Below, piece after piece: positions 1 to 13,399 of a DNA stretch of 64,000 nt. The position numbers and the translations under genes are program-made. The notes beneath the pieces are model-generated. The model saw only the letters and a program-made list of their open reading frames with translations, did no database searches and had not been told where the DNA came from. This DNA is from Telluria aromaticivorans (lineage in GTDB: Bacteria; Pseudomonadota; Gammaproteobacteria; Burkholderiales; Burkholderiaceae_D), in NCBI RefSeq assembly GCF_013003915.1, contig NZ_JABAIV010000001.1:434001-498000 (forward strand), in the 5' to 3' direction. How positions within the stretch are numbered: position 1 is the stretch's first letter; the number at the start of each line of letters is the position of its first letter.

Positions 1-268
1 GGCGGTTGGTGGCTTCGGCCAGGTCGCGCAGCGATTGCGCGCTGACGGTGGCCATCACCAGGTTCTCGTTGGCTTCGCGCAGCTGCGTGACCTGGTCTTC
101 GAGGCGGTCGCGTTCGCGCACCAGGACGCGGGCATGCGAGAGCTCGGCCTCGAGCACCGCGATGCGATGGTGCAGGTCCTGCTCGCGCAGCAGTCCACCC
201 AGGGTGTTTTCGTCGCCCATCAGGGAACGTTGTTCAGAGCCGGCTGCCGATTCATCGTACGTCCCCAT
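1..268 (-). CDS. Sensor histidine kinase, N-terminal part (runs off the window edge)
   Basis: This is the first ~89 residues of a gene that continues beyond base 1. The visible part has an acidic N-terminus followed by a coiled-coil-like stretch rich in Glu, Arg and Leu. It ends in a segment (LVMATVSAQSLRDLAEATNR) that, in Oxalobacteraceae proteins I know, immediately precedes a HisKA domain. No catalytic motif lies inside the window, so the kinase call is inference. The ATG at 268 lies 8 bp after the KaiC-like stop, so the two are very likely co-transcribed. An alternative ATG lies 16 codons in. It probably works with the KaiC-like ATPase as its signalling partner. Confidence 0.6.
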   Translation of the reverse strand, partial: MGTYDESAAGSEQRSLMGDENTLGGLLREQDLHHRIAVLEAELSHARVLVRERDRLEDQVTQLREANENLVMATVSAQSLRDLAEATNR

Positions 269-276
269 GGTTTGTC

Positions 277-1746
277 TCAATCGCCGGAATTCACGTAGTC
301 GGTCCGGCCGAACAGCACCCCGTTGACAGGGGCCGCGATGGGGTCGATCTCGAGCCCATCGTCGGTGACGCGGTATTCGCGCACGTCGGCGCTATGGCTG
401 CTGCCACGTACCTTGACCACTGCCATATACCTGCGCACCTGGCCGTCCACCTCTGCATAACGCATCGCCACGATGGCGTCGGTGATATAGGCCATGTCGG
501 CGCGCGCGTAGTTCATGTTGAGCGCCTGCTCGTCGAGGCCCACCGTCACCAGCACCGTCACGCCTCGCTTGGCCAGGCTGCTCAGCATGCGGAACACCCC
601 TTCGCGCAGGTTGCGGATGCATTCCGGCGCAAGGTAAAGCGGCACTTCGGACAGCGAATCGATCACGACCCGGCGCGCGCCGGTACGATCGATCGCAGCC
701 AGCAGCTCGTCTTCCAGCTCTTCCATCGTCAGGTCGATCAGGCGGCTTTCGACCAGCACCACCTGCCCTGCCCGCACCATCGCGGCCATCCCGGCATTGC
801 GCAGGCGTCCCGTGCCTTTTTCAAACGACATCACGACACCTGTTTCGCCCAGGGCGACGCCGGCCTGGAGGAAGCGCGTGCCCATGATGGTCTTGCCGCA
901 GCCGGTCGGCCCGATGGCCAGCATCGAATGCCCCTGCGGCAGGCCGCCGTGCAGCATGTCGTCCAGGCCCGGGGTGCCGGTCGGGATCCGCGTCGGATCG
1001 GTATCGACCGGCGCGCCTTCGTGCAGGCCGGCCGCCAGCGGCGGCAGCAGGCGCGGATAGATGCGCAATCCGTTTGACGTGATGCGGAAGGTGTGCGACC
1101 CACTCATGTGAGCCTGGCCGCGCATCTTGACAACGCGGATTTTCCGCACGACGGCGTCGCCCTCTTGCTGCTGGCTCAGCGCCACCATGCCGTCGGCCAC
1201 CGTCATGATCGGGTTGGCTTCGACTTCGTTCTGCTGGTATTCGCCGATCAGGAAGGTAGTCGCCATCCAGCTCGTCATGCGGGTGCCAAGCTCTTGCACG
1301 AAATACTGCAGGTCGCTGGTGCCTTCGTTTCCGCCGCGGCCGGTCTGGATCACGGAACGGAAGGAATCGACGAAAACCATGCTCGGGGCGAAATCCTCCA
1401 CCTCTTTGGTGATGCGTTCGAGCACGCAGTTGAAATCGCCGGCGCGCAGGTCGGCCGTGAGATTGACGTAGCGGATCGAGGTACCAACCTTGTCCATGTC
1501 GAAGAAGGCGTATTGCTGCTGGTAGCGCAGCATTTTCAGCGGCGGCTCGCCCAGCACCGTAAAGAACAGCGCGCGCCGGCCTGGCCCGGCCAGCGCGAAC
1601 ATGATCTGGTGGGCCATCGTGGTCTTGCCGCAGCCGGGAGCCCCGCTAATCAGGTTGAACGAAAATTCGTTCAAGCCGCCGCCCAAGAGAACGTCCAGCC
1701 CCGGTACGCCCGTTGCCAATTTCCCCAAGGTCACTTTATCGGTCAT
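277..1746 (-). CDS. KaiC-like double-domain RecA-family ATPase
   Basis: The 489-residue product has two tandem KaiC/RecA-type ATPase domains. The first P-loop (GAPGCGKTT) is at about residues 35-43 and the second (GPTGCGKT) at about 278-285. Length and domain order match cyanobacterial KaiC, but key residues differ. The CII phosphosite pair Ser-Thr is replaced by Ala419-Tyr420 before ITDAIVAM. The catalytic Glu pairs are degraded: LGEPP near residue 65 and FEKG near residue 305. A clock role is therefore unlikely, and no kaiB is present. The start codon directly follows the upstream stop (TAA then ATG), and a sensor kinase follows, so this is probably an ATP-dependent signalling module with unknown input. 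Confidence 0.85.
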   Translation of the reverse strand: MTDKVTLGKLATGVPGLDVLLGGGLNEFSFNLISGAPGCGKTTMAHQIMFALAGPGRRALFFTVLGEPPLKMLRYQQQYAFFDMDKVGTSIRYVNLTADLRAGDFNCVLERITKEVEDFAPSMVFVDSFRSVIQTGRGGNEGTSDLQYFVQELGTRMTSWMATTFLIGEYQQNEVEANPIMTVADGMVALSQQQEGDAVVRKIRVVKMRGQAHMSGSHTFRITSNGLRIYPRLLPPLAAGLHEGAPVDTDPTRIPTGTPGLDDMLHGGLPQGHSMLAIGPTGCGKTIMGTRFLQAGVALGETGVVMSFEKGTGRLRNAGMAAMVRAGQVVLVESRLIDLTMEELEDELLAAIDRTGARRVVIDSLSEVPLYLAPECIRNLREGVFRMLSSLAKRGVTVLVTVGLDEQALNMNYARADMAYITDAIVAMRYAEVDGQVRRYMAVVKVRGSSHSADVREYRVTDDGLEIDPIAAPVNGVLFGRTDYVNSGD

Positions 1747-2133
1747 TTATTTCTGCTCCTGTACATTCGTCGGCTGGTCAGCACTGGCCGTCGCTGACGC
1801 GAGCAGGCGCTGGGTCAGCGCCTCTCCGATGAGCGTTGCGAGTAGTTGGGTGAAGGTCTGCAGCAAGGTGTCGTTCGCGGCCGTGGCTCGTCCAAGCTCG
1901 ACCGTGGCGAGGCGTTCGGCCAGAAGGACAAACAGCTGGTCGGGCGAGCGGCACGGCTGTTGCGGGGCAAGCCAGGCATGGTCGGGGCCGACCATGTGGA
2001 CGGCGCGGCCGAACAAGGCGCAAAAGCCGCTCTCGCCGATCAGCGGACACAGCTGCAGCGAGATACGCCGCCAGGGCTGCAAAAGCTCGTTGCTCCCTGG
2101 GGCCGGATCTTGCGCGCCCGTACTGATGGTCAT
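1747..2133 (-). CDS. Small conserved-looking protein upstream of KaiC-like gene, unknown function
   Basis: This 128-residue protein is one I do not recognise. I chose the ATG at 2133 because upstream codons read through a GC-rich leader with no plausible ribosome site. The middle (LCPLIGESGFCALFGRAVHMV) looks like a folded hydrophobic core. The C-terminal half is Leu/Ala-rich and probably helical, and no membrane segment or signal peptide is visible. Its stop abuts the KaiC-like start with no gap, so translation is probably coupled and the product may bind or regulate that ATPase. It is not a KaiB homologue by eye: there is no thioredoxin-like strand pattern. Existence is likely; function is unknown. 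Confidence 0.7.
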   Translation of the reverse strand: MTISTGAQDPAPGSNELLQPWRRISLQLCPLIGESGFCALFGRAVHMVGPDHAWLAPQQPCRSPDQLFVLLAERLATVELGRATAANDTLLQTFTQLLATLIGEALTQRLLASATASADQPTNVQEQK

Positions 2134-2236
2134 GTCGTCGTCGAGGAACAATGAATACGGATGGTGGTTGCCGGGGCCCGTGGCACCCCCCGGCCCGCGG
2201 CCTGGACGGCGGCGAAGGCAGGCCGGTCCAACAGGA

Positions 2237-2242
2237 ATTATA
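2237..2242 (-). promoter_or_regulatory. Candidate -10 box for the small-protein/KaiC operon
   Basis: A perfect TATAAT on the minus strand lies about 100 bp upstream of the operon's first ATG, in the 240-bp divergent gap facing the DUF885 gene. No good -35 is found at 16-18 bp (only GACA-like sequence at 19 bp), so the call is tentative. The transcribed leader would be very GC-rich. Confidence 0.35.
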
Positions 2243-2373
2243 CCTTGCTGACACGGCAAACTGTCTTTTCTGCCAACAACAATCCGGAAACATGTTCGTT
2301 CGTGCCAATTTGCGACATCCCCGCTAAGATGTGTATCGTCGAGCAATCTTGCTCATCGAAATGCGGGAAGACC

Positions 2374-4131
2374 ATGATTAAACAATTGGGTGCCGTACTG
2401 CCGACGGCCTGCGTACTGCTGAGCCTTGCAATGTCGCCTGCGCAAGCCGCGACAAACGCCGATACGCGTTTCAAGACAATCTACACGAAAGAGTGGAAGT
2501 GGCGCGTCACGGAACGGCTCGCTCGTGCCGACGGCGACCAGGGCGTCAGCCCCGTGCTGGCCCGTGTCGATGCACTGGTGCAAGAGGCCCGCCAGCGCTA
2601 CTGGGAGGGCATCCTGAAGGAACTCGACGCGATCCGCCCCGCCGACCTGTCCCCTGGAGAGCGCGTCAACTTCGCGGTCTATCGCGCCCAGGTCGCTTCC
2701 CTGGCGGACGCCCAACGCTTCCGCGAATACGAGCAGCCGGTCAACGCCGACAGCGCCTTCTGGACCGACGTCACCTTCGGCGCCCGCCGCCCGTTCAAGA
2801 CCATTGAGGATTACCGCAATTACCTGAGGCAGCTGACCGCGCTGCCCGCCTATTTCGAGCAGGAGACCGCCAACATGCGTGCCGGGCTGGCGCGCGGCTT
2901 CACCCCGCCGCGCGTGACGCTGGCCGGACGCGACGTGGCGCTGAGTTCGATCGCCGATGCCAGGACGCCCCAGGACACCGTGTTCTTCACCCCCTTCAAG
3001 ACCTTCCCCGCATCGGTGCCGGCCAGCGAGCAGGAAGCCTTGCGCTCGCAGGCCGCCGCCCTCATCCGCGACACGGTGCAGCCGGCCTACGGCAAGGTGC
3101 TGGCCTTCTTCCGCGACGAGTACGTGCCGAAGGCGCGCACCACGCTCGCGGCCACCAGCATGCCGGGCGGCCAGGCCTACTATCAATCGAAGATTGTCGA
3201 GTTCACCACCACCAATCTCAATGCGGACCAGATCCACACCATCGGCCTGGCCGAGATGGCGAAGATCCGCGCCGAGATGCACGGGATCATGAAGAAAGTC
3301 GAGTTCAAGGGCGACCTGCCGGCCTTTTTGCAGTTCCTGCGCACCGACCCGCAGTTCTATGCCAAGACCCCGCAAGAGCTGCTGATGCGCGCCGCCTGGA
3401 CCGCGAAGAAATTCGACGCCAAGGCCGACCAATATTTCGGCTACCTGCCGCGCCGCCGCTTCGCGATCCTGCCGGTGCCCGACGACCAGGCGCCGTTCTA
3501 CACGGCCGGCCGCGGCGGGCCGGGCAGCTATTGGGTCAACACCTATAACCTGCCGGCGCGCGCGCTCTACAGCCTGCCGGCATTGACCCTGCACGAATCG
3601 GCGCCGGGCCATGCCTTCCAGATGCCGGTGGCGCAGGAGCAGAAAAACGTGCCGAACTTCCGCCGCGCCTATATTTCGGCCTTCGGCGAAGGCTGGGCGC
3701 TGTACGCGGAACGGCTCGGTACCGAGATGGGGATCTACGAAACGCCGTACGAGGAATTCGGCATGCTGAGCTACCAGGCCTGGCGCGCATCGCGGCTGGT
3801 CGTCGACACCGGCATCCACGCCAAGGGCTGGACCCGCGAGCAGGCGCAGGCCTATTTGATGGAGAACACCGCACTGTCGAAGCACGAGGTTGAGACGGAG
3901 GTGGACCGCTATATTTCGTGGCCGGGACAGGCACTGTCCTACTACCTGGGGCAGATGGCGATCCAGGAAGCGCGGGCGCGGGCGGAGAAGGCGCTGGGGG
4001 CGAAGTTCGATATCCGGAACTTCCACGATACGGTGCTGCAGCTGGGGTCGGTGCCGCTGCCGGTGCTGCAGCAGAGGATCGATGTGTTTATTGCGGAGGG
4101 TGGGAAAAGCCCGTACCCGAAAGAGTCGTAA
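2374..4131 (+). CDS. Exported DUF885 family protein (HExxPGH metallopeptidase-like)
   Basis: The 585-residue product starts with a Sec signal peptide (hydrophobic VLPTACVLLSLAM, cleavage near AQA-A). The rest matches the DUF885 family, alpha-helical proteins related to M32-type metallopeptidases. The hallmark HESAPGH motif is at about residues 407-413, and a downstream EGWALYAE segment supplies the likely third metal ligand. The ATG at 2374 is chosen for its GGGAAG ribosome site and the signal peptide; an upstream extension in frame is untranslated leader. It is probably a periplasmic or secreted peptidase with unknown substrate. It stands alone, divergent from the KaiC operon, and a paired-hairpin repeat follows 2 bp after its stop. 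Confidence 0.9.
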   Translation: MIKQLGAVLPTACVLLSLAMSPAQAATNADTRFKTIYTKEWKWRVTERLARADGDQGVSPVLARVDALVQEARQRYWEGILKELDAIRPADLSPGERVNFAVYRAQVASLADAQRFREYEQPVNADSAFWTDVTFGARRPFKTIEDYRNYLRQLTALPAYFEQETANMRAGLARGFTPPRVTLAGRDVALSSIADARTPQDTVFFTPFKTFPASVPASEQEALRSQAAALIRDTVQPAYGKVLAFFRDEYVPKARTTLAATSMPGGQAYYQSKIVEFTTTNLNADQIHTIGLAEMAKIRAEMHGIMKKVEFKGDLPAFLQFLRTDPQFYAKTPQELLMRAAWTAKKFDAKADQYFGYLPRRRFAILPVPDDQAPFYTAGRGGPGSYWVNTYNLPARALYSLPALTLHESAPGHAFQMPVAQEQKNVPNFRRAYISAFGEGWALYAERLGTEMGIYETPYEEFGMLSYQAWRASRLVVDTGIHAKGWTREQAQAYLMENTALSKHEVETEVDRYISWPGQALSYYLGQMAIQEARARAEKALGAKFDIRNFHDTVLQLGSVPLPVLQQRIDVFIAEGGKSPYPKES

Positions 4132-4133
4132 AC

Positions 4134-4266
4134 CGTAGGGTGGGCAGCGTAGTTCAGTCCAGTGGACTGAACTACGCCCACGCGGTGATAGTTAGCAGCA
4201 AGATCATGCGGCGCGAAAGCGGAGCCGGCGACTATCACCGCGTGGGCAGAATCTGCCCACCCTACG
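4134..4266. repeat. Composite inverted repeat, copy 1 (BIME-like)
   Basis: The ends are CGTAGGGTGGGC and GCCCACCCTACG. The left unit holds a 15-bp perfect hairpin (GCGTAGTTCAGTCCA arms, one-base loop). The right unit holds GTGGGCAG/CTGCCCAC. Between them, a 17-bp inverted pair (GCCCACGCGGTGATAGT and its complement) encloses about 40 bp. It fills the gap between two convergent genes and may also end their transcripts. Confidence 0.9.
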
Positions 4267-4274
4267 ATGCGCGG

Positions 4275-4763
4275 CTATTCAAATAGTTTCAGCTTGAGCT
4301 GCACCGACACCCCGCCATACAAGCGGTCCCGGTAAGTCGGAATAATCCCTACATTCACCCCCACCCGCTTGTACTCATAAGTCAGCGTCGGAATCGCCGC
4401 CGGAAACCAGCCGCCAGCACGCATGTTCGGATAGCCATCGAACGCCGCCAGCGCCAGCCCGACCCGCACCGGCCCCACTGCATACGGCTGCCAGATCACG
4501 CCCGCGTAGTTCGACCACTGCCGGTCGCTGTTATAAAAGCGCCCTGCCGTCGCGGCCATCGTGCCGCTGAAGCGGTACTCGGCAGCGAGGCCCTTGTTGG
4601 CGCCGTTCAGGTCCTTGTCGCTGTCGAAGTGCGCCGTGGCGAAACCGGTATCGAGCCAGAACTCGCTTTTCGGGACCGGGTCGATTTTCGTGAACCAGTC
4701 GTCGGCCTGTGCGGCAGGCGCGCCCGCCAGCAGCAGCGCGGCTGCGATCGAGGCAGCGCGCAT
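4275..4763 (-). CDS. Small outer-membrane beta-barrel-like protein, unknown function
   Basis: The 162-residue product has a signal peptide (ALLLAGAPAAQA, cleavage before DDWF). The mature part shows alternating polar/aromatic strands (AEYRFSG, YAGVIWQPY, LTYEYKRVGVNVGIIP, VSVQLKLKLFE) typical of an 8-strand outer-membrane barrel, and it ends in Phe-Glu rather than a terminal Phe. It resembles PagP or acyloxyacyl-hydrolase-like small barrels in size, but I see no catalytic signature. Its ATG overlaps the def stop by one base (TGATG), implying translational coupling to def, an odd pairing of an envelope protein with a cytosolic enzyme. Confidence 0.75.
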   Translation of the reverse strand: MRAASIAAALLLAGAPAAQADDWFTKIDPVPKSEFWLDTGFATAHFDSDKDLNGANKGLAAEYRFSGTMAATAGRFYNSDRQWSNYAGVIWQPYAVGPVRVGLALAAFDGYPNMRAGGWFPAAIPTLTYEYKRVGVNVGIIPTYRDRLYGGVSVQLKLKLFE

Positions 4764-5299
4764 CAGTCGTCCGCCTTCGGATCCAGGTCGGGGAACATCA
4801 CCTCGGTGAAACCGAAACGGGAAAAGTCGCGGATCCGCATCGGGTACAGGATGCCGAGGAGGTGGTCGACCTCGTGCTGCACCACGCGCGCATGGAAGCC
4901 TTCCACGTCACGAACGACCGGTTTCCCGTACTGGTCGACGCCTTCATAATGCAGTTTCGTATAGCGCGGCACGCTGCCGCGCAGGCCTGGCACCGACAGG
5001 CAACCCTCGAAACCCTCTTCCATCTCATCCGACAGCGGCGTGAGCACGGGATTGATCAACACCGTCTCCGGCACCGGCGGCGCATCGGGGTAGCGACCAT
5101 TCTTCGCAAACCCGTAGATCACCAGTTGCAGATTCACGCCGATCTGCGGCGCGGCCAGGCCGGCCCCATTGGCGGCATGCATGGTCTCGAACATGTCGGC
5201 GACCAGGGCGTGCAATTCGGGCGTGTCGAACCCGGTGACCTTTTCGGCCACGCGCAGCAGGCGCGGGTCGCCCATGCGCAGGATCTCACGTACGGTCAT
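4763..5299 (-). CDS. def: Peptide deformylase
   Basis: This enzyme removes the N-formyl group from nascent proteins using a divalent metal. All three signature motifs are present in the 178-residue product: [10 protein letters not shown] at 45-54, EGCLSVP with metal ligand Cys100, and QHEVDHL with His142, Glu143 and His146. Length is normal for type I enzymes. The start overlaps the galU stop (ATGA), so it is translationally coupled to galU. It is not paired with fmt here, unlike the common def-fmt arrangement, and may be a second deformylase in the genome. Confidence 0.96.
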   Translation of the reverse strand: MTVREILRMGDPRLLRVAEKVTGFDTPELHALVADMFETMHAANGAGLAAPQIGVNLQLVIYGFAKNGRYPDAPPVPETVLINPVLTPLSDEMEEGFEGCLSVPGLRGSVPRYTKLHYEGVDQYGKPVVRDVEGFHARVVQHEVDHLLGILYPMRIRDFSRFGFTEVMFPDLDPKADD

Positions 5300-6189
5300 G
5301 GCAGTTTTCCTTGTTCGAGCAGTGCCGCGAGGCTGGCGCGGAAGCCTTCGCCGGTCTCCGGGTGCTTCAGCCCCATCGCGGCGGTGGCCTGCAGGTAGCC
5401 GAGCTTGGAGCCGCAGTCGTAGCGCTGGCCCTCGTAGCGGTAGGCCAGCACGCGTTCGGCCTGCATCAGCGCGGCGATACCGTCGGTGAGCTGGATTTCG
5501 CCGCCGGCGCCGGTGCCGAGGTGTTCGAGGTAGCCGAAGATGGAGCCCGACAGCACGTAGCGCCCGACCACGGCCAGGGTCGAGGGCGCCACCTCGGGCG
5601 CCGGCTTCTCGACGATTTCGGATACCAGCTCCAGGCCCGGGCGATAGCTGTCCGCTTTCACGATGCCATACTGGCGGGTATGTTCGCGCGCGACGTCCTG
5701 CACCGCAAGGATGCTGGAGCGCTCATACGAATACAAATCGGTCATCTGCGCCAGTACCGGCTTGTGGCCAGCGGCGGTGTCCATGAAGTCGTCTGCCAGC
5801 AGCACGGCGAAGGGCTCGTCGCCGATGACGGGACGGGCGCACAGCACCGCATGGCCCAGGCCCAGCGGCGCCGACTGGCGGATGTAGATGCAGGTGACGT
5901 TCTTCGGGATCACGCCGCGCACGACCTCGAGCAGCGCCTGCTTGCCGGCCGCTTCCAGCTCGGATTCGAGCTCGTAGGCCTTGTCGAAATGGTCTTCGAT
6001 GGCGCGCTTGTTGCGGCCGGTGATGAATACCAGTTCGGTGATGCCGGCTGCCACCGCTTCTTCGACGGCGTACTGGATCAGCGGCTTGTCGACGATCGGC
6101 AGCATCTCCTTCGGCTGCGCCTTGGTGGCGGGCAGGAAGCGGCTGCCGAGGCCTGCCACGGGGAATACGGCTTTGCGGATCAGGGTCAT
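5296..6189 (-). CDS. galU: UTP-glucose-1-phosphate uridylyltransferase
   Basis: The 297-residue enzyme makes UDP-glucose from UTP and glucose-1-phosphate, feeding envelope polysaccharides and trehalose. The nucleotidyltransferase signature [20 protein letters not shown] is at residues 9-28. [18 protein letters not shown] and the metal-binding VLLADDFMD follow, then LTDGIAAL near the C-terminus. The ATG at 6189 has a strong GGAGG ribosome site. The open frame extends far upstream, but only as a shadow of ligA. It lies 20 bp after ligA and overlaps def by 4 bases. Confidence 0.96.
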   Translation of the reverse strand: MTLIRKAVFPVAGLGSRFLPATKAQPKEMLPIVDKPLIQYAVEEAVAAGITELVFITGRNKRAIEDHFDKAYELESELEAAGKQALLEVVRGVIPKNVTCIYIRQSAPLGLGHAVLCARPVIGDEPFAVLLADDFMDTAAGHKPVLAQMTDLYSYERSSILAVQDVAREHTRQYGIVKADSYRPGLELVSEIVEKPAPEVAPSTLAVVGRYVLSGSIFGYLEHLGTGAGGEIQLTDGIAALMQAERVLAYRYEGQRYDCGSKLGYLQATAAMGLKHPETGEGFRASLAALLEQGKLP

Positions 6190-6209
6190 GGGGTCGCCTC
6201 CAGGGTTCT

Positions 6210-9764
<3,555 letters not shown>

Positions 9765-9768
<4 letters not shown>

Positions 9769-12700
9769 GCTGCTTGTGCCTCAGTAGCGAAGTTCGCGGC
9801 GGACTCCATGTCCACCGCCACGATGCGCGATACGCCCTGCTCCTGCATCGTCACACCGATCAGTTGGTTGGCCATCTCCATCGCAATCTTGTTATGCGAG
9901 ATGAAGAGGAATTGGGTATGTTCGGACATGCGCTTGACCATGCGGCAGAAGCGCTCGGTATTGGCATCGTCCAGTGGCGCGTCCACCTCGTCGAGCAGGC
10001 AGAATGGCGCCGGGTTCAGGCGGAACATCGAGAACACCAGCGCGGTGGCGGTCAGCGCCTTTTCACCGCCCGAGAGCAGGTGGATGGTCGCGTTCTTCTT
10101 GCCGGGCGGCTGGGCCATCACCTGCACGCCGGAGTCTAAAATCTCGTCGCCGGTCATCACCAGCTTGGCATTGCCGCCGCCGAACAGGATCGGGAACAGT
10201 TCCGAGAAGTGGGTGTTGACCCGGTCGAAGGTGTCCTGCAGCAGGTCGCGCGTTTCGCGGTCGATGCGATGGATCGCATCTTCCAGCGTGGCGATGGCTT
10301 CCTGCAAATCCTTGTTCTGCGAATCGAGGTAGCGCTTGCGCTCCGCGGCCTGGGCCAGCTCGTCCACCGCCGCCAGGTTGACCGCGCCCAGCGAGGCGAT
10401 GGCATTGGTCAGGCGCGTGACCTCGCCCTGCAGGTATTGGGGCTTCAGCTCGGGATTGAGTTTTTCCGCCAGCAGCGCTTCGTCCGCGCCGGTGGAGGCC
10501 AGGGCTTCGGCGAACTGCTCCTGGTTCAGGCGCGCGGCCTGTTCCTTCAGCTGCATCTCGGTGATGCGGTCGCGCTGCGGCTGCAGGCTGCGCTCGTTGC
10601 CCATGCGCGCTTCTTCGGCCTGGCGCAGCTGCAGCGTGATCTGGTCGAGTTCATGGCGGGCGTCGGACAGCGCGCGCTCCTGGGTGCTGCGGCGGTCCAG
10701 CAATTCCTGCAAGCCTTCGTGGGCGGTGCCGGCTTCCAGCGCCTCGAGTTCGAGCTTGCCGGCGCCAAGGCTGGCGCCGACCTGGTCGGCTTGGCTGGAG
10801 GCGGTGGCGATGTTGCGGCGCAGCTCTTCGATCTTGCTGCGCTGCGCACGCTCGGCGAACTGCGCCTCCTGGGCGCTGCGTTCGAGATCGCGCAGCTTCT
10901 GGCGTGCGTCGGCCAGCGCCTGTTCCTTGTCCATGAAGGCGGTCTGGCCATCTTCATGGGCGCCCTGCAGCTCGGCCAGCTCCATGTCGAGCTGCTCGAA
11001 TTCCTGTTCGGCGTCAAGCGCGGCCTGGCGCTGTTCGGCTTCCTGCGCCGCGATCTCGGACAGGTCCGCCGCGATCTGGCCACTGCGCTGGTTGAAGCGC
11101 GCCTCGATTTCGCTTTGCTTGAGCACTTCGATTTGCAGCGCATGCACTTCGCGCTGGAACATGCCGGAGCGCTGGCGCGCATCCTGCAGCCGGCGTGTGA
11201 GCTCGCTCACGGCGGCGTCGGCGCGGGTGGCGCGGCTGCGCGCTTCGTCCGCAAGCAGGGCCTGGGCCCGCAGCTGCTTGACCGTGTTCTCGATGTCGTG
11301 CTGGCGCGCCAGCATGCCGTCCTGCTCGGCATCCGGCGCGTGGAAACGCACGCTCGACTGGGTGACCAGGTGGCCCTGTCGGGTCACGAAGCTGCCGCCC
11401 TGCGGCAGGCGCGCGCGCAGGCCGAGGGCTTCGGCGGCATCCTGCGCCACATACACATGGTGCAGCCAGTCGTTGAGCACGCCGCGCACGCCGGGGTCGT
11501 TCAGGCGCAGCAGGCTGGCGAAGGGTTTCAGGCCTTGTGGGTCGTCAATCGCGGCGGGCGCGGACGGGGCCGGCGAGTACAGGGCCAGCCGCGCCGGCGG
11601 CGCATCCCCGAAGAAGCCATTGGCCCAGTCCAGGTTCGACATTTCGAGCGCACCGGCGCGTTCGCGCAGCACGGCCTCCAGCGCGGTCTCCCAGCCCTCT
11701 TCGACGTCGAGCTTTTGCCACAGGCGCGGCAGGCCGGCCAGTTCATGCTTTTCCAGCCAGGGCTGGACCTTGCCCTGGGTTTGCACCCGGTCCTGCATCT
11801 GGCGCAGCGCGGCCAGGCGTGCTTCCAGCTTGGCGCTTGCGCTTGATTCCTGCTGGACCTGGTCGTGCGCCTCGCGGCGCTCGGCCTCGACCGCCTCCTG
11901 GCGCGATGCCGCATCGTCGAGCAGCATCGTCTGCTCTTCCAGCGCCACCTGCTTCTCTTCGAGCTGCATGCGCAGGTTGTCGAGGGTGGCGCTGTCGGGC
12001 AGGTTCAGGGTATTGCGCTCCTGCTGCAGGCGCTCGCGCCGTGCGGCCAGGCTGGTGAGGATGCCGGAGGCGTTGCGCTGGTGGGCGCTGGCCAGCTCGA
12101 TGCGCTGCTGGACACCCATGATGCGGGCGCGCGATTCGTTGGAACGCTCCTGGCTCTCGCGCCATGCCGTTTCCAGTTCGGGCACGCGTTCGCCGTGAGC
12201 CTCGACCGCCATCTGGGCGGCTTCGGCGCGTGCGCCGAGTTCTTCCAGCGTGAACTCGGCTTCTTCCAGCTGCTCCTGGTATTCCTGGCGCTGCGCCAAC
12301 CATTGGTCGCGCTGCGCGGTGAGCGTGCCGAGCTGGTTCTGCAAGCGAGTGCGCGACTCCACCACGAACTTGATCTGCGCCTCCAGGCTGCCGATCTCGG
12401 AATTGGTCTGGTACAGCGCGCCCTGGGCGGTGTGCAGGCGGTCGCCGGTAGCGAAGTGGGACTGGCGCAGGTGCTCCAGGTCGAGCTCGACGCTGCGCAA
12501 TTTGGCGGTCTGGGCTTCGAGTTCCGTCTGCGCTTCTTCCATTTCGCGGAAGTAGCGCAGCTGTTCGGTTTTCGCTTCGTTCTTGCGCAGCAGCCAGAGC
12601 AGCTTCTGCTTTTCTTCCTGGTCCGCCTGCAGCTGGTGGAAACGGTTGGCCACCACGGCCTGGGCTTCGAGCTTCTCGAGATTGGCGTTCAGCTCGCGCA

Positions 12701-13292
12701 GGATGTCTTCGACCCGCAGCAAATTCTCGCGCGTGTCCGACAGCCGGTTCTCGGTCTCGCGGCGGCGTTCCTTGTATTTGGACACGCCTGCCGCTTCTTC
12801 GAGGAAGACGCGCAGCTCTTCCGGGCGCGATTCGATGATGCGCGAGATCATGCCCTGGCCGATGATGGCGTAGGCGCGCGGCCCCAGGCCGGTACCGAGG
12901 AAGATGTCCTGGATGTCGCGCCGGCGCACCGGCTGGCTGTTGATGTAATACGTGGAGGTACCGTCGCGCGTGAGGGTGCGCTTGACCGCGATCTCGGCGT
13001 ACTGGCCCCACTGCCCTGCCGCCTTGCCGTCGCTGTTGTCGAATACCAGCTCGACCGAGGCGCGGCCGGACGGCTTGCGGTAGGTGGAACCGTTGAAGAT
13101 CACGTCCTGCATCGACTCGCCGCGCAGTTCGGAAGCCTTGGACTCGCCCAGCACCCAGCGCACGGCGTCGATGATGTTCGACTTGCCGCAGCCATTCGGG
13201 CCGACCACGCCGACCAGCTGGCCGGGCACCTGGAAATTGGTGGGATCGACGAAAGACTTGAATCCCGACAATTTGATGGAGGAGAGGCGCAC
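9765..13292 (-). CDS. smc: Chromosome segregation protein SMC
   Basis: The 1175-residue structural maintenance of chromosomes ATPase compacts and segregates DNA. The N-terminal P-loop GPNGCGKS is at 31-38. Two long coiled coils flank a hinge around residues 510-660. The C-terminal head carries the ABC signature LSGGEKA near 1072 and Walker B FCLLDEVDAPLDD near 1100. Length is canonical. The start codon is GTG at 13292 with a poor ribosome site, chosen because RLSSIKLSGFKSFVDPT is the family N-terminus. scpA and scpB are not in the window. It heads the operon continuing to zipA, ligA, galU and def. Confidence 0.97.
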
Positions 13293-13399
13293 GTTGCTTC
13301 GGTGGCTAATGAGTCGTCAAAGACCGCATCATACCATCTGTTGCTTGCTTTTCGGCCAAGATGCAAGCTTGTGAACCCGGCAATTGTTCGCCTTCCTAC

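Noticed and set aside
277..2133. A cyanobacterial-type circadian clock locus
   Set aside because: No kaiA or kaiB is present and the KaiC-like protein lacks the phosphosites.
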